Shown here in pieces: positions 1 through 8,644 of a DNA stretch of 64,000 nucleotides. Each line of letters opens with the position of its first letter. The stretch's first letter is position 1. The stretch covers positions 1,364,001 to 1,428,000 of the forward strand of contig NZ_CP049910.1 of the NCBI RefSeq assembly GCF_011305995.1. Reading direction: 5' to 3'. The notes under the pieces are model-generated. The model searched no databases, was not told the DNA's origin, and saw nothing but the letters and a program-made list of their open reading frames with translations. The DNA comes from Diaphorobacter sp. HDW4A (GTDB lineage: Bacteria; Pseudomonadota; Gammaproteobacteria; Burkholderiales; Burkholderiaceae_C). Position numbers and translations under genes: made by a program.

Positions 1-350
1 AAGCCCCGTCGGTGCGATGGAGGCGTCGTCAGCAGGCATGAGACCTGCGCGATCATCCATACAAGCAGCAGAAAGAACACCGCATTGAGGTAGAGAATGA
101 AACGCAGATTGAGAGCGGGATCCCGGATGAACGAGGCGAGCAGCGGGACGATGTTGATCAGCCGACTTTGACCCCAGTAAAACAGGGTGACGTTCTGCAG
201 CGACATGACGGAGTTGAGAATCACGTCGGCATTCAGCGCCTGTGGAGCAAGTCCATTGACCGTCAAATGCGCTGCGGCGGCGAGCCAGAGAATACCCAGC
301 GCAATGGGCGTGATCCTGATCCACGCAGAGAGGGGGCGTTGAAGACTCAT
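1..350 (-). CDS. Polytopic membrane protein, partial (C-terminus beyond the window edge)
   Basis: The reading frame starts at an ATG at 350, 9 bases after the preceding gene, and runs off the left edge after about 116 codons. The visible part begins MSLQRPLSAWIRITPIALG and contains hydrophobic segments near residues 10-30 and 85-105 separated by a short hydrophilic loop. This is how many polytopic glycan-modifying or GtrC-like proteins begin. It is the last visible gene of a minus-strand operon that makes UDP-xylose (by family) and a membrane glycosyltransferase. A role as the final glycosyl transferase acting on a lipid-linked sugar is therefore an inference from context. No diagnostic motif is visible in the part present. 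Confidence 0.6.
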   Translation of the reverse strand, partial: MSLQRPLSAWIRITPIALGILWLAAAAHLTVNGLAPQALNADVILNSVMSLQNVTLFYWGQSRLINIVPLLASFIRDPALNLRFILYLNAVFFLLLVWMIAQVSCLLTTPPSHRRG

Positions 351-359
351 GCCGACATT

Positions 360-959
360 TCAACGACAGAGATAGTCGGGCGCGGGCGCCGAATGGGCGA
401 AGGGATCTACAAGATCATCGGTGTAAGCGCCGTTGATGAGCCGCTCTTTGGGCAGGAAATGGCGCCGGAAGAAACGACTGGCGGTGCTCAGAAACTGGCC
501 TCGCTCGGTGAGTTTTATGCACCCGTCGGGACGGATGACGATAGTGCCCGACGCCACTTGCTCTGTCAGCCGGATATCCATCAACCGATGCTCGCGAACA
601 TATTCGTCCTTGAACACCTGATCGATCTTGGCGCGCTGAATGCCGCCGCCACGCTGCTGCAGCTTTTCAATCAGATAGAACGACAGTGAACGGTCGATGA
701 CGGTAGGCACGCTGATGGCGAGCGCGTAACCGGTCAACGCGGCGATGGCGACGCTCTGCAGCTTTTCGAACGACGTCAAGGCCTTGAACGGTGTAGCGCA
801 CAGAAGCAGGCTATAGGGAATCAGCGCGATCAGTGCGGCTGCGATGGCACTGTAGAAGACCACATCCACCCGTCGATAGTGGATGTAGAGGTAGTAGGTG
901 GACACCGCCAGAATCACATAGGCAAGGAGTCCGGCAACCGATAGAACGAACTTTTTCAT
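360..959 (-). CDS. Membrane protein of unknown function
   Basis: A 199-residue protein that I do not recognise. It begins MKKFVLSVAGLLAYVILAV and has hydrophobic segments at about residues 5-25, 32-55 and 68-88. A charged soluble C-terminal domain of about 110 residues follows, with a short winged-helix-like stretch (IRPDGCIKLTERGQ). It begins 3 bases after the glycosyltransferase stop and ends 9 bases before the next gene, so it is clearly co-transcribed with the glycan operon. A role as an accessory or partner protein of the glycosyltransferase is inferred only from position. Confidence 0.7.
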   Translation of the reverse strand: MKKFVLSVAGLLAYVILAVSTYYLYIHYRRVDVVFYSAIAAALIALIPYSLLLCATPFKALTSFEKLQSVAIAALTGYALAISVPTVIDRSLSFYLIEKLQQRGGGIQRAKIDQVFKDEYVREHRLMDIRLTEQVASGTIVIRPDGCIKLTERGQFLSTASRFFRRHFLPKERLINGAYTDDLVDPFAHSAPAPDYLCR

Positions 960-962
960 GGA

Positions 963-1904
963 CTATGGCGTATACAGAACCGCTTGGGTGTTGCCTGTGT
1001 ATGCGGCTGTCGACGTGTCCGGCAGTTGCTTGTGGCGGTGTTCGAGTAGCCATGCCATCCACAACATGCTTGCAGCGAGCACGGTTGCAACCGCCGCAAC
1101 TCCTGCAATGACCGGCATGATTCCAGGCAACGTGAAATCGAACACTCGTACACCGCCAGCGAGCGTTGCGCAAAGCGCAGCGGCCAGCAGAAACGCCCCT
1201 TTGGCGCGGGCGCGGCAGTCTTTCGAGAACACGAGAATGGCCTTCATGCCGTGGCGAACGAGCTTTGGGAAGTTCATCTTCGATTGACCGTGGTAGCGCG
1301 TGCTGCGATCCACGGGAACGCGCAGGAGGGGCAACTCCGATGCCAGTGCTGCCGCCGCGACATGGGTGCCCAGCCACGGACTCTTCGCCAGTGTCTGCGC
1401 AGCGCGCGGCGTCATGACCATGAAGTTTCCGAAATCGATGGCGCGACCCGTGGACATGCGAAACAACAGCTTGTAGGCGACATAGAACGCACGGAATTTG
1501 AGAGATTCCGAACGCTTTGCACGCTGCGCCACGGCAATGGCCGTATCGCCATGCGATTCGAGCTTTGCCAGCAGCATCGAGCAGGACGCTGGGGCATCTT
1601 CGCCGTCGCAATCCATGAGGATAAGCCGTTGATGGGGCTGTAGTTGAGGCGCGATGAAATGCAGCCCCGTAGCGATGGCCTGTTGGTGGCCGACGTTGCG
1701 GCGCAAGCGGAGGATGCAGGTGTCGGGGGCATCGGCAGGTATGTCTCCCAACCGGAGCGGGGCGCGCGGAGATCCATCGTCGACAGCGACCACCAGAAGC
1801 GATTTGCCGAACAAGGCACCAAGGTGCCGGAGCAGCGTGGCGCACGCCGGGGCATCTTCATAGACCGGCGTGACGATCACAACGCGATGGCGGTGTTCAA
1901 GCAT
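963..1904 (-). CDS. Family 2 glycosyltransferase, polyprenyl-phosphate type (GtrB/DPM1-like)
   Basis: A 313-residue protein. The GT2 fold is shown by the N-terminal [10 protein letters not shown] strand, the [12 protein letters not shown] segment, the metal-binding MDCDGED motif and, near residue 215, [10 protein letters not shown], which matches the R-x-x-G-x-SK motif of DPM1/GtrB-type enzymes. Two hydrophobic segments close to the C-terminus would anchor it in the inner membrane, as in GtrB. Such enzymes move a sugar from a nucleotide donor to undecaprenyl phosphate. The upstream gene makes UDP-xylose by family, so xylose is a plausible donor sugar. I chose the ATG at 1904, which overlaps the upstream stop by 8 bases; a TTG at 1922 would add 6 residues. 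Confidence 0.85.
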   Translation of the reverse strand: MLEHRHRVVIVTPVYEDAPACATLLRHLGALFGKSLLVVAVDDGSPRAPLRLGDIPADAPDTCILRLRRNVGHQQAIATGLHFIAPQLQPHQRLILMDCDGEDAPASCSMLLAKLESHGDTAIAVAQRAKRSESLKFRAFYVAYKLLFRMSTGRAIDFGNFMVMTPRAAQTLAKSPWLGTHVAAAALASELPLLRVPVDRSTRYHGQSKMNFPKLVRHGMKAILVFSKDCRARAKGAFLLAAALCATLAGGVRVFDFTLPGIMPVIAGVAAVATVLAASMLWMAWLLEHRHKQLPDTSTAAYTGNTQAVLYTP

Positions 1905-2856
1905 CTTGCGTGAGGCCCGCAAAATATGGATGGGTCATCCGGAGTCCATCGTGGAGCGAAATGCGCGGCTGCCATTGGAGCAGACTTTGCGCCAGTGTGA
2001 TGTCCGGTTTGCGTTGCAGGGGATCATTCTCCGGCAGAGGTTCGATTCTCAGTTGGGATTCGCTTCCCGTGATCGCGAGTATCCGCTCGGCAAGATCGCG
2101 AATTTGTAGCTCTTCTGGATTGCCCAGATTCACAGGCCCCGTGATCCAGTCGGGGCTGGCCATGAGTCGCACCAGTCCATCGATAAGATCGGACACGTAG
2201 CAAAAACTGCGCGTCTGCTGTCCATCGCCATACAAAGTGATGTCCTTGCCCTGCAAGGCCTGCATGAAGAAGTTGCTCACCACGCGACCATCGTCGGGAT
2301 GCATGTGGGGGCCGTAGGTGTTGAAGATGCGCGCCACCTTGATATGGACACCGTATTGGCGGTGGTGGTCGAAGAACAGGGTCTCTGCACAGCGCTTGCC
2401 CTCGTCATAGCAGGAACGCACGCCGATGGGGTTGACGTTGCCGTTATAGCTTTCGGGCTGGGGATGGACGATGGGATCGCCATAGACCTCGCTGGTCGAC
2501 GCCTGCAACACCCGCGCGTTGCAACGTCTTGCGAGTTCCAGCACATTGAGCGCGCCCAGTACATTGGTCTTGACGGTCTGCACCGGATCACGCTGGTAGT
2601 GCACGGGCGAAGCCGGGCACGCGAGGTTGTAGATCTCGTCGACCTTCACATCCACGGGGAACGTGATGTCATGTTCGAGAAGTCGGAAGCCGGAGTGCCT
2701 TTGCAGCGCAAGGACGTTATCTTCGTTGCTGCTGTAGAAGTTGTCGAGGCAGATGACCTCATGTCCTTCTTGCAGCAATCGTGCGCAGAGGTGAGAGCCC
2801 AGAAACCCGGCCCCTCCTGTCACCAGTACGCGTTTTTTGGTTTGGATGGTTGGCAT
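1897..2856 (-). CDS. uxs: UDP-glucuronic acid decarboxylase (UDP-xylose synthase)
   Basis: A 319-residue extended short-chain dehydrogenase that converts UDP-glucuronate to UDP-xylose in the cytoplasm. Visible features are the Rossmann motif [12 protein letters not shown] (residues 11-22), the catalytic Ser-Tyr-Lys arrangement (STSEVYG followed by SCYDEGKR), and family-specific stretches such as [22 protein letters not shown] and [12 protein letters not shown]. Length fits the bacterial UXS family. It is the first gene of the operon, followed with an 8-base overlap by a GtrB-like glycosyltransferase, so its product probably feeds a lipid-linked sugar used to decorate a surface glycan. A close dTDP-glucose dehydratase is the main alternative, but the AC-PASP motif favours UXS. 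Confidence 0.9.
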   Translation of the reverse strand: MPTIQTKKRVLVTGGAGFLGSHLCARLLQEGHEVICLDNFYSSNEDNVLALQRHSGFRLLEHDITFPVDVKVDEIYNLACPASPVHYQRDPVQTVKTNVLGALNVLELARRCNARVLQASTSEVYGDPIVHPQPESYNGNVNPIGVRSCYDEGKRCAETLFFDHHRQYGVHIKVARIFNTYGPHMHPDDGRVVSNFFMQALQGKDITLYGDGQQTRSFCYVSDLIDGLVRLMASPDWITGPVNLGNPEELQIRDLAERILAITGSESQLRIEPLPENDPLQRKPDITLAQSLLQWQPRISLHDGLRMTHPYFAGLTQDA

Positions 2857-2975
2857 GTTTCGACGATCACAATCGGCTGGGCCGTTACCCGCATGACATC
2901 ATGCGGATAGAAATCGTATCAAATTGTGAACTTCATTCGGAATGAAGAACATTCTTGCAGAAACGAGGGTGTCAT

Positions 2976-4436
2976 CTATGTCCGAGACAGAGGTAAGGTC
3001 ACGCGGGCATCCAGCCCAAGAATCTTTCCGGCGCCGTCCGCCCGATTTCGCAGCGTGATGCTGCCGCCAATGGCCTGCACGATCTGCTGGCAGATCGCCA
3101 ATCCGAGGCCCGAACCCGCACGCACATCTCCAGCGGAAAAGGGCTGGAACAATCGGGTCGCGAGTTCGTTGTCGATGCCGGGGCCGGTGTCCGCGATGGT
3201 GAGCATGGCCTCGTTGCCGTCGACTTGCAGGGTGACGTTGAGTGTGCCGTGCTCGGGCGTGTGGCGGATCGCGTTGTGCAGCAGATTGCGGCAGAGCTCG
3301 CGCAACATCCATTCGTGGGCGAGCACTGGGGCCGAGTCAGTCTGGATACCGAAGTCGAGGTCGCTTTGTGCGATCAGCGGCGAGATGTCCAGCGCCACGT
3401 CGCGCAGCACGTCGTCCCAGCGCACGCTGACAGGTTGACTCTGCTGGCGCAGTTGTTCGACCTTGGCGAGCGCCAGCATCTGGTTGGCGAGCTGCGTGGC
3501 GCGCTCGACGGTGCCACCGATCTCCTCGAGCGCCTGGCGGTGTGGCAAATCGTCGCGCAGAGCGGATTGCACCTGGGTTTTGAGCACGGCGAGCGGCGTG
3601 CGCAACTGATGGGAGGCGTCGCGCACGAAGCGCTGCTGGTGTTCGAGCAGATGCGATAGACGCTGCATGACGTCGTTGGTGGCGTCAATCAGTGGCTGCA
3701 GCTCGCGCGGAGCTGCAGCGCCGTCGATGGGTGACAGATCGTCCTCTCCGCGTGCCTGTATGGTCTGGCTGAGTTGGCGCACGGGACGTGTGGCGCGTTG
3801 CACGACCAGCACCACAATGAGAGCGATCACGCCGACCAGTACGAGCTGCCTGGCAATGGTGTCCCACAGAATCTGCAATGCGGCCGCCTCGCGCAACTCC
3901 AGCGTCTCTGCCACCTGGATGACGGCCATGCCGCGACCCTCTGCACTCGACACGGGCTGCAGCAGCACGGCCACGCGGACCGGGTCGCCGCGGAAGGTGC
4001 TGTCGTAGAAGTCAACAAGCGCTGCATACGGCGGGCGTGCGGGGATGGTGCCGCGCCACACAGGCAACTCCGCAAACCCGGAAATCAGCTCGCCGTGCAG
4101 ATTGGAGATGCGGTAGAACATGCGGCTCTGGTTGTCCGTCTCGAAGGCTTCCTGCGCGGAGTACGGGACAATGGCGCGCAGCACGGCGAGGTCGTCGTAG
4201 CCGGTCACGTCAAGCTCCTCACTGATGCTTTTGGCGGAGGCAAGCAAGGTGCGGTCGTAGGCTGTGTTGAGCGCGACCAAGGCCTTGCGGTGCAGGCTCC
4301 AGGTGTTGAAGCAGATCACCAGCAAGGTCGGCACGAGGATGCCGACCAGCAACTGGCGCCGGAGTGACCAGGAGCGCCACGGGGCTGTTTCGGTGCTCTC
4401 CGTTTTCTCCTTCTTTGCCGCGTTCCGGCGTCTCAC
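2976..4436 (-). CDS. tctE: Sensor histidine kinase, TctE family
   Basis: A 486-residue two-component sensor. The first transmembrane segment lies at residues 28-46 (LLVGILVPTLLVICFN), a periplasmic sensor domain of the 2CSK_N type follows, and the second segment is near 193-213. After a HAMP-like linker comes the H-box DASHQLRTPLAVLKT with His276, then the N-box (NLLHNAIRHTPEHG), G1 (ADTGPGID) and G2 (GSGLGLAI) ATP-binding motifs. The start is GTG at 4436, overlapping the response-regulator stop by 4 bases (GTGA), so the two are translationally coupled. Adjacent tctCBA genes suggest that it senses a tri- or dicarboxylate and controls the transporter. Confidence 0.92.
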   Translation of the reverse strand: MRRRNAAKKEKTESTETAPWRSWSLRRQLLVGILVPTLLVICFNTWSLHRKALVALNTAYDRTLLASAKSISEELDVTGYDDLAVLRAIVPYSAQEAFETDNQSRMFYRISNLHGELISGFAELPVWRGTIPARPPYAALVDFYDSTFRGDPVRVAVLLQPVSSAEGRGMAVIQVAETLELREAAALQILWDTIARQLVLVGVIALIVVLVVQRATRPVRQLSQTIQARGEDDLSPIDGAAAPRELQPLIDATNDVMQRLSHLLEHQQRFVRDASHQLRTPLAVLKTQVQSALRDDLPHRQALEEIGGTVERATQLANQMLALAKVEQLRQQSQPVSVRWDDVLRDVALDISPLIAQSDLDFGIQTDSAPVLAHEWMLRELCRNLLHNAIRHTPEHGTLNVTLQVDGNEAMLTIADTGPGIDNELATRLFQPFSAGDVRAGSGLGLAICQQIVQAIGGSITLRNRADGAGKILGLDARVTLPLSRT

Positions 4437-5119
4437 TGATCGACCTTGAGCAGATAGCCGAGGCCGCGCAGCGTCATGAGCGACACGCCAGTGTCAGCCA
4501 GCTTTTTGCGCAGGCGGTAGACAACGACTTCGATGGCCTCATATTGCACGTCAGGCTGGCCGGGAAACACCGCTTCGTAGAGCCGCTCTTTGCTGAGCGC
4601 GCGGCCAGGGTGTGGGAGCAGTGCGCGCAACAGGGCCTGTTCGCGCGGTGTGACTTCCATGGGTTCGTCCTTCAGATAGAAGACACCCGTGTCCTTGTCG
4701 TAGCGAAGCGCGCCGAGTGTGATCTGCGAGGGTGCGGTGGGCTGGCCCTCCTGCTGATCCGCAGCGCGGCGCACGAGGGCGCGCAGGCGGGCTTCGAGTT
4801 CGTCAAGGTCAAATGGCTTGGGCAGGTAATCGTCCGCTCCCGCGTTCAGGCCGCGCACCCGGTCGCCAACCGTGCCGCGTGCAGTCAGCACCAGCACGGG
4901 CGTGCGCAGACCGCGCGAGCGCGCTTGCTGCAGCACCTGAAGGCCGTCGAGGCCGGGGAGGGTGAGGTCCAAAATCACGGCATCATGGGGCCGGGCGATC
5001 ATTTCCGCGAGCGCGGCCGAACCGTCGCCGAGCGCAGTCACCTGAAATCCGCGCCGCGCCAGCGAGCGCTGCAGCGTGGTGCGCATCGTGGCGTCGTCTT
5101 CTACCAATAGCAATTGCAT
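4433..5119 (-). CDS. tctD: Response regulator, OmpR/TctD family
   Basis: A 228-residue OmpR-type regulator starting at the ATG at 5119. The receiver domain begins MQLLLVEDD, has the phosphoacceptor Asp51 in VILDLTLPGLDG, the conserved Thr in VLVLTARG and the Lys in LPKPFDLDEL. The C-terminal winged helix includes VTPREQALLRALLPHPGRAL and ends with the typical YRLRKKLAD wing. It is co-transcribed with tctE downstream and divergent from tctC. By analogy with Salmonella TctD it should activate the tripartite transporter genes when its ligand is present. Confidence 0.92.
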   Translation of the reverse strand: MQLLLVEDDATMRTTLQRSLARRGFQVTALGDGSAALAEMIARPHDAVILDLTLPGLDGLQVLQQARSRGLRTPVLVLTARGTVGDRVRGLNAGADDYLPKPFDLDELEARLRALVRRAADQQEGQPTAPSQITLGALRYDKDTGVFYLKDEPMEVTPREQALLRALLPHPGRALSKERLYEAVFPGQPDVQYEAIEVVVYRLRKKLADTGVSLMTLRGLGYLLKVDQ

Positions 5120-5255
5120 GGGCGGCACCTTAGCAGCTTGATTGCATCGCCTGGCGCAGTGGGTATCCGTGTTATCCCTGATGTGGTGGACAGCGATTTG
5201 ACAGTTTGATTTAGCATGATACTGGTGCAATTTCCAAATAACAGGAGTGAGACAC
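5120..5255. promoter_or_regulatory. Divergent tctD / tctC control region
   Basis: The 136-base space between the two divergent operons should carry both promoters and the TctD site. On the plus strand a TTGACA-like element sits at 5198-5203 and an AGGAG ribosome-binding site at 5243-5247, 8 bases before the tctC ATG at 5256. The AT-rich stretch 5196-5222 contains the near-repeat TTTGAC/TTTGAT, which could be a half-site pair for the regulator. No unambiguous -10 element or inverted repeat could be picked by eye. Confidence 0.5.
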
Positions 5256-6215
5256 ATGCGTCGAGACACCTTTCTGAAATCTCTGGCAGCGTTGGCTGCG
5301 GTCGGCAGCCTGCCGCTTTCTGCTCGCGCGGCGGTCGCGGTGAAGATGATGCTGCCCGCCAACCCCGGCGGCGGCTGGGACACCACCGGTCGCGCGCTTG
5401 GCAAGGCGCTGCAGGACGCAGGTGTGGCTTCCTCCGTCACTTACGACAACAAGGGCGGCGCGGCCGGTGCCATCGGTTTGGCCCAGTTCGTTAACGGCTC
5501 CAAGGGCGACCCGAATGCACTGATGGTGATGGGTGCCGTGATGCTGGGCGGCATCATCACCGGCAAGCCGCCGGTGAACCTGAGCCAGGCCACGCCGATT
5601 GCGCGCTTGACCAGTGAATACAACGTGTTCGTGCTGCCCACCAATTCGCAGTTCAAGAGCATGGCCGACGTGGTCGCTCAGCTCAAGAAGGACCCTGGCA
5701 GCGTGAAGTGGGGCGGCGGTTCGCGCGGCTCTACCGAGCACATCGCGGCCGCGATGATCGCGCGCGAAGTGGGCGTCGATCCCGCCAAGATCAACTACGT
5801 GGCCTTCCGTGGAGGTGGCGAAGCGACTGCCGCCATTCTGGGAGGCAACGTGACCGTGGGCGGCAGCGGCTACAGCGAGTTTGCTGAGTACATCACGGCC
5901 GGCAAGATGAAGCCGATCGGCGTGACCTCGGCCAAGCGCCTGACCGGTCTGGACATCCCGACGCTCAAGGAGCAGGGTATCAATGTCGAGATCGGCAACT
6001 GGCGCGGCGTGTACGGCGCGCCCGGCATCTCCGCCGATCAGCGCAAGGCGCTGGTGGCGGCTGTTGAGAAGGCCGTCAAGAGCAAGGCCTGGGCCGAAGC
6101 GATGGAAAAGAACGGCTGGACTCCGGCATGGTTGGCTGGTGACGCGTTCGGCACGTTTGTTGACGAGGAGTTCGCCAGCTTGCGCGCCACGATGGTCAAG
6201 TCCGGCATGGTCTGA
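5256..6215 (+). CDS. tctC: Tripartite tricarboxylate transporter receptor (TctC/Bug family)
   Basis: A 319-residue periplasmic solute receptor. It starts MRRDTFLKSLAALAAVGSLP, with a cleavable signal peptide probably ending near SARA. The mature N-terminus carries the TctC hallmark PANPGGGWDTTGRAL; the glycine-rich WGGGSRGSTEH loop and the GGGEATAAILGGNV segment also belong to the fold. It lies first in tctCBA, directly opposite tctDE, as in citrate-type TctC systems. The actual substrate cannot be read from sequence; the Bug/TctC family binds di- and tricarboxylates, nicotinate, phthalates and others. The ATG at 5256 was chosen over a GTG at 5247 because the latter overlaps the ribosome-binding site. 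Confidence 0.92.
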   Translation: MRRDTFLKSLAALAAVGSLPLSARAAVAVKMMLPANPGGGWDTTGRALGKALQDAGVASSVTYDNKGGAAGAIGLAQFVNGSKGDPNALMVMGAVMLGGIITGKPPVNLSQATPIARLTSEYNVFVLPTNSQFKSMADVVAQLKKDPGSVKWGGGSRGSTEHIAAAMIAREVGVDPAKINYVAFRGGGEATAAILGGNVTVGGSGYSEFAEYITAGKMKPIGVTSAKRLTGLDIPTLKEQGINVEIGNWRGVYGAPGISADQRKALVAAVEKAVKSKAWAEAMEKNGWTPAWLAGDAFGTFVDEEFASLRATMVKSGMV

Positions 6216-6288
6216 GGCTTGAGTGAGTAGTCGGGGGTGCCATGTTGCAAGCGCCCTTGATTTCTTTTTCGAATCATATGTAAATCGC

Positions 6289-6311
6289 CCCTGCAGGCAG
6301 CGGGCGCAGGG
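6289..6311 (+). other. Weak stem-loop in the tctC-tctB spacer
   Basis: Within the 178-base spacer, CCCTGC at 6289-6294 can pair with GCAGGG at 6306-6311, with an 11-base GC-rich loop and no T-run. Stem-loops behind receptor genes often protect the upstream mRNA end so that more receptor than permease is made. That role here is an inference. Confidence 0.3.
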
Positions 6312-6393
6312 TGACTGTTCCCTGATCACGGGCGTTGCGCGTGTGATGCCGGATTCATTGCTCAATATTCACACATAGCAAGGGCAAAACATC

Positions 6394-6951
6394 ATGACAG
6401 ATGCTGTATCCCAAGCGTCGGCGGCCAGTCCGCTGGACGAGTTGTCCATCCCCTCTCCCAAATGGCAGGCGGCAGTCGGCGTCGGAGTTCTTGTCGTGGC
6501 CGTCGTCATGGCGACCGGCGCGCTGCAGATCCCTGGTGATGCCGGCTACGGCGGTGTCGGCCCCAACTTCATGCCATGGGCATGCGCCGTTGTGCTGGGT
6601 CTGTGCGGTGCATTGCTGATCTGGGAGGCCATGACCGGTGGCTACCGCCAGGCGGCTGATCCGGGTGGCGCCAAGCATGCCAAGCTGATTCCATTTGCCT
6701 GGGTCTCCGCAGGGCTGCTGCTCAACGCGGCGCTCATCACGCACATCGGCTTCATCTTGGGCTGCACTATGTGCTATGCGCTGGCGGTGCAAGGGCTTCG
6801 GCGCGGCGAAGATCAGACGAACCTGCTGTCGCCGGGCAATCTCGCCAAGGACGTGATCACGGGTCTTTTGATCTCGGCTCCAGTGTTCTGGCTGTTCACG
6901 CAATTTCTGGCGATCAATCTGCCAGGCCTGACAGAAACAGGGTGGCTGTGA
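6394..6951 (+). CDS. tctB: Tripartite tricarboxylate transporter small membrane subunit TctB
   Basis: A 185-residue inner-membrane protein with about four hydrophobic segments (near residues 28-48, 61-82, 104-140 and 155-175), as in TctB. The DAGYGGVGPNFMPWA loop after the first segment fits the family pattern. It forms the permease with TctA and is powered by the ion gradient while TctC delivers the substrate. Its TGA overlaps the tctA ATG by one base, indicating translational coupling. Confidence 0.9.
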   Translation: MTDAVSQASAASPLDELSIPSPKWQAAVGVGVLVVAVVMATGALQIPGDAGYGGVGPNFMPWACAVVLGLCGALLIWEAMTGGYRQAADPGGAKHAKLIPFAWVSAGLLLNAALITHIGFILGCTMCYALAVQGLRRGEDQTNLLSPGNLAKDVITGLLISAPVFWLFTQFLAINLPGLTETGWL

Positions 6952-8468
6952 TGGATATCTTCAACGCATTGATGCAGGGTTTCGCAACCGCCATCTCGCC
7001 CGCGAATCTGCTGTGGGCATTGGTCGGTTGCGCTTTGGGTACCGCCGTTGGCGTGTTGCCGGGTATCGGCCCCGCCGTAGCGGTCGCCATGCTGCTGCCG
7101 ATCACCGCCAAGGTCGACGTGACGGCCTCGATGATCTTCTTCGCCGGCATCTACTACGGTGCGATGTATGGTGGATCGACCACCTCCATTTTGTTGAACA
7201 CGCCCGGCGAAACCGCCAGCATGGTGACGGCGATGGAGGGCAACAAGATGGCCAAGAGCGGGCGCGCGGGAGCGGCGTTGGCAACCTCGGCCATCGGTTC
7301 GTTCTTCGCGGGGACGGTGGCGACGGTCGTGGTCACGCTGTTTGCGCCTACGGTGGCCGACTTTGCCGTGAAGCTGGGCCCGCCTGAATACTTCATGCTG
7401 ATGGTATTGGCCTTCACCACGGTGAGTGCGGTGCTTGGCCAGAGCAGCCTGCGCGGCATGACGGCACTGTTCCTCGGCCTGGCGCTGGGCTGCATCGGCA
7501 TGGACCAGATTTCTGGCGCCGCGCGCTACACCGCAGGCCAGATGGAACTGCTCGACGGCATCGACATCGTGCTGGTGGCGGTGGGCCTGTTCGCGGTGGC
7601 CGAGGTGCTCTACAACGCGCTCTACGAAGGCAAGGTCGAAGAGTCGCAGAACAAGCTGAGCCGCGTGTACATGACCAAGCGCGACTGGAAGCGCTCCGTT
7701 CCCGCATGGATTCGCGGCACGCTCATCGGCACGCCCTTCGGCTGCATTCCCGCTGGCGGAACCGAGATCCCGACGTTCCTCTCGTATGCCACTGAAAAGA
7801 AGCTGGCCAAGGGCTCAGACAAGGCAGAGTTTGGTACGACGGGCGCGATTGAAGGCGTGGCTGGCCCCGAAGCCGCCAACAACGCCACCGTGACCGCCGC
7901 GCTGATCCCGCTGCTCACGCTGGGTATCCCTACCAGCAACACGACTGCCGTGCTGTTGGGGGCGTTCCAGAACTACGGCATCAACCCCGGCCCGCAGCTG
8001 TTCACGACCTCCGCCACGCTGGTCTGGGCGTTGATCGCATCGCTCTACATCGGCAACATCATGCTGCTGGTGCTCAATCTGCCGATGGTCGGCATGTGGG
8101 TGAAGTTGCTCAAGATTCCGCGTCCGCAACTCTACGCCGGCATCCTGATCTTCGCGACGGTGGGTGCCTACGGCATGCGCCAAAGTACGTTCGACCTGTT
8201 CCTGCTGTATTTCATCGGCCTGCTGGGTGTGCTGATGCGCCGCTACGACTTCCCGACGGCTCCCGTGGTTGTCGGCATGATCCTCGGCCCGCTCGCAGAA
8301 GCGCAGATGCGCAATGCCGTGTCCATTGGCGAAGGCAGCTGGATGATCTTCCTGCAACGCCCGATGTCGGTGACCTTGCTGGTGATCGTGCTGATGGTGC
8401 TGTTCATTCCGCGCTTCATGCGCTGGATGGGCAAGCGCAAGGGCGTGGAGATGACCGAGGCGGTCTGA
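6951..8468 (+). CDS. tctA: Tripartite tricarboxylate transporter large membrane subunit TctA
   Basis: A 505-residue polytopic permease with about twelve hydrophobic segments. The diagnostic glycine/proline motif [17 protein letters not shown] occurs near residue 38 and is echoed in the second half by the [17 protein letters not shown] and [17 protein letters not shown] stretches, reflecting the duplicated fold. Length and motifs match TctA. The start is the ATG at 6951, overlapping the tctB stop; upstream in-frame codons lie inside tctB. A strong terminator follows at 8494. Confidence 0.95.
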   Translation: MDIFNALMQGFATAISPANLLWALVGCALGTAVGVLPGIGPAVAVAMLLPITAKVDVTASMIFFAGIYYGAMYGGSTTSILLNTPGETASMVTAMEGNKMAKSGRAGAALATSAIGSFFAGTVATVVVTLFAPTVADFAVKLGPPEYFMLMVLAFTTVSAVLGQSSLRGMTALFLGLALGCIGMDQISGAARYTAGQMELLDGIDIVLVAVGLFAVAEVLYNALYEGKVEESQNKLSRVYMTKRDWKRSVPAWIRGTLIGTPFGCIPAGGTEIPTFLSYATEKKLAKGSDKAEFGTTGAIEGVAGPEAANNATVTAALIPLLTLGIPTSNTTAVLLGAFQNYGINPGPQLFTTSATLVWALIASLYIGNIMLLVLNLPMVGMWVKLLKIPRPQLYAGILIFATVGAYGMRQSTFDLFLLYFIGLLGVLMRRYDFPTAPVVVGMILGPLAEAQMRNAVSIGEGSWMIFLQRPMSVTLLVIVLMVLFIPRFMRWMGKRKGVEMTEAV

Positions 8469-8493
8469 CCATCCAAGGCTTTGAAAGCAAAGC

Positions 8494-8526
8494 GACTGCA
8501 GGTGACACTGCAGTCTTTTTTTTCAT
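8494..8526 (+). terminator. Intrinsic terminator of tctCBA
   Basis: The perfect inverted repeat GACTGCAG (8494-8501) and CTGCAGTC (8508-8515) flanks a 6-base loop and is followed at once by a run of Ts to about 8524. It separates the transporter operon from the thiolase gene. Confidence 0.9.
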
Positions 8527-8557
8527 TCATTTTTCATTCTTTTCAGGTTGTGGGCTG

Positions 8558-8578
8558 CACCACCCGTTTCGGGTGGTG
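8558..8578. promoter_or_regulatory. Perfect dyad upstream of the thiolase gene, putative operator
   Basis: CACCACCCG at 8558-8566 and CGGGTGGTG at 8570-8578 are perfect 9-base inverted arms around TTT. The core CCACCC-N5-GGGTGG recurs at 12604-12620 before the kinase operon. The dyad lies 66 bases before the thiolase ATG, has no T-run behind it, and so looks like a protein-binding site rather than a terminator. The regulator encoded at 9882 is the natural candidate; this is an inference. Confidence 0.6.
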
Positions 8579-8644
8579 GGGCGCTCACCGTTGCGCCATA
8601 GACTGATCCGTATTTTTTCAATCATCCGGAGACAAGGAAGTTCT

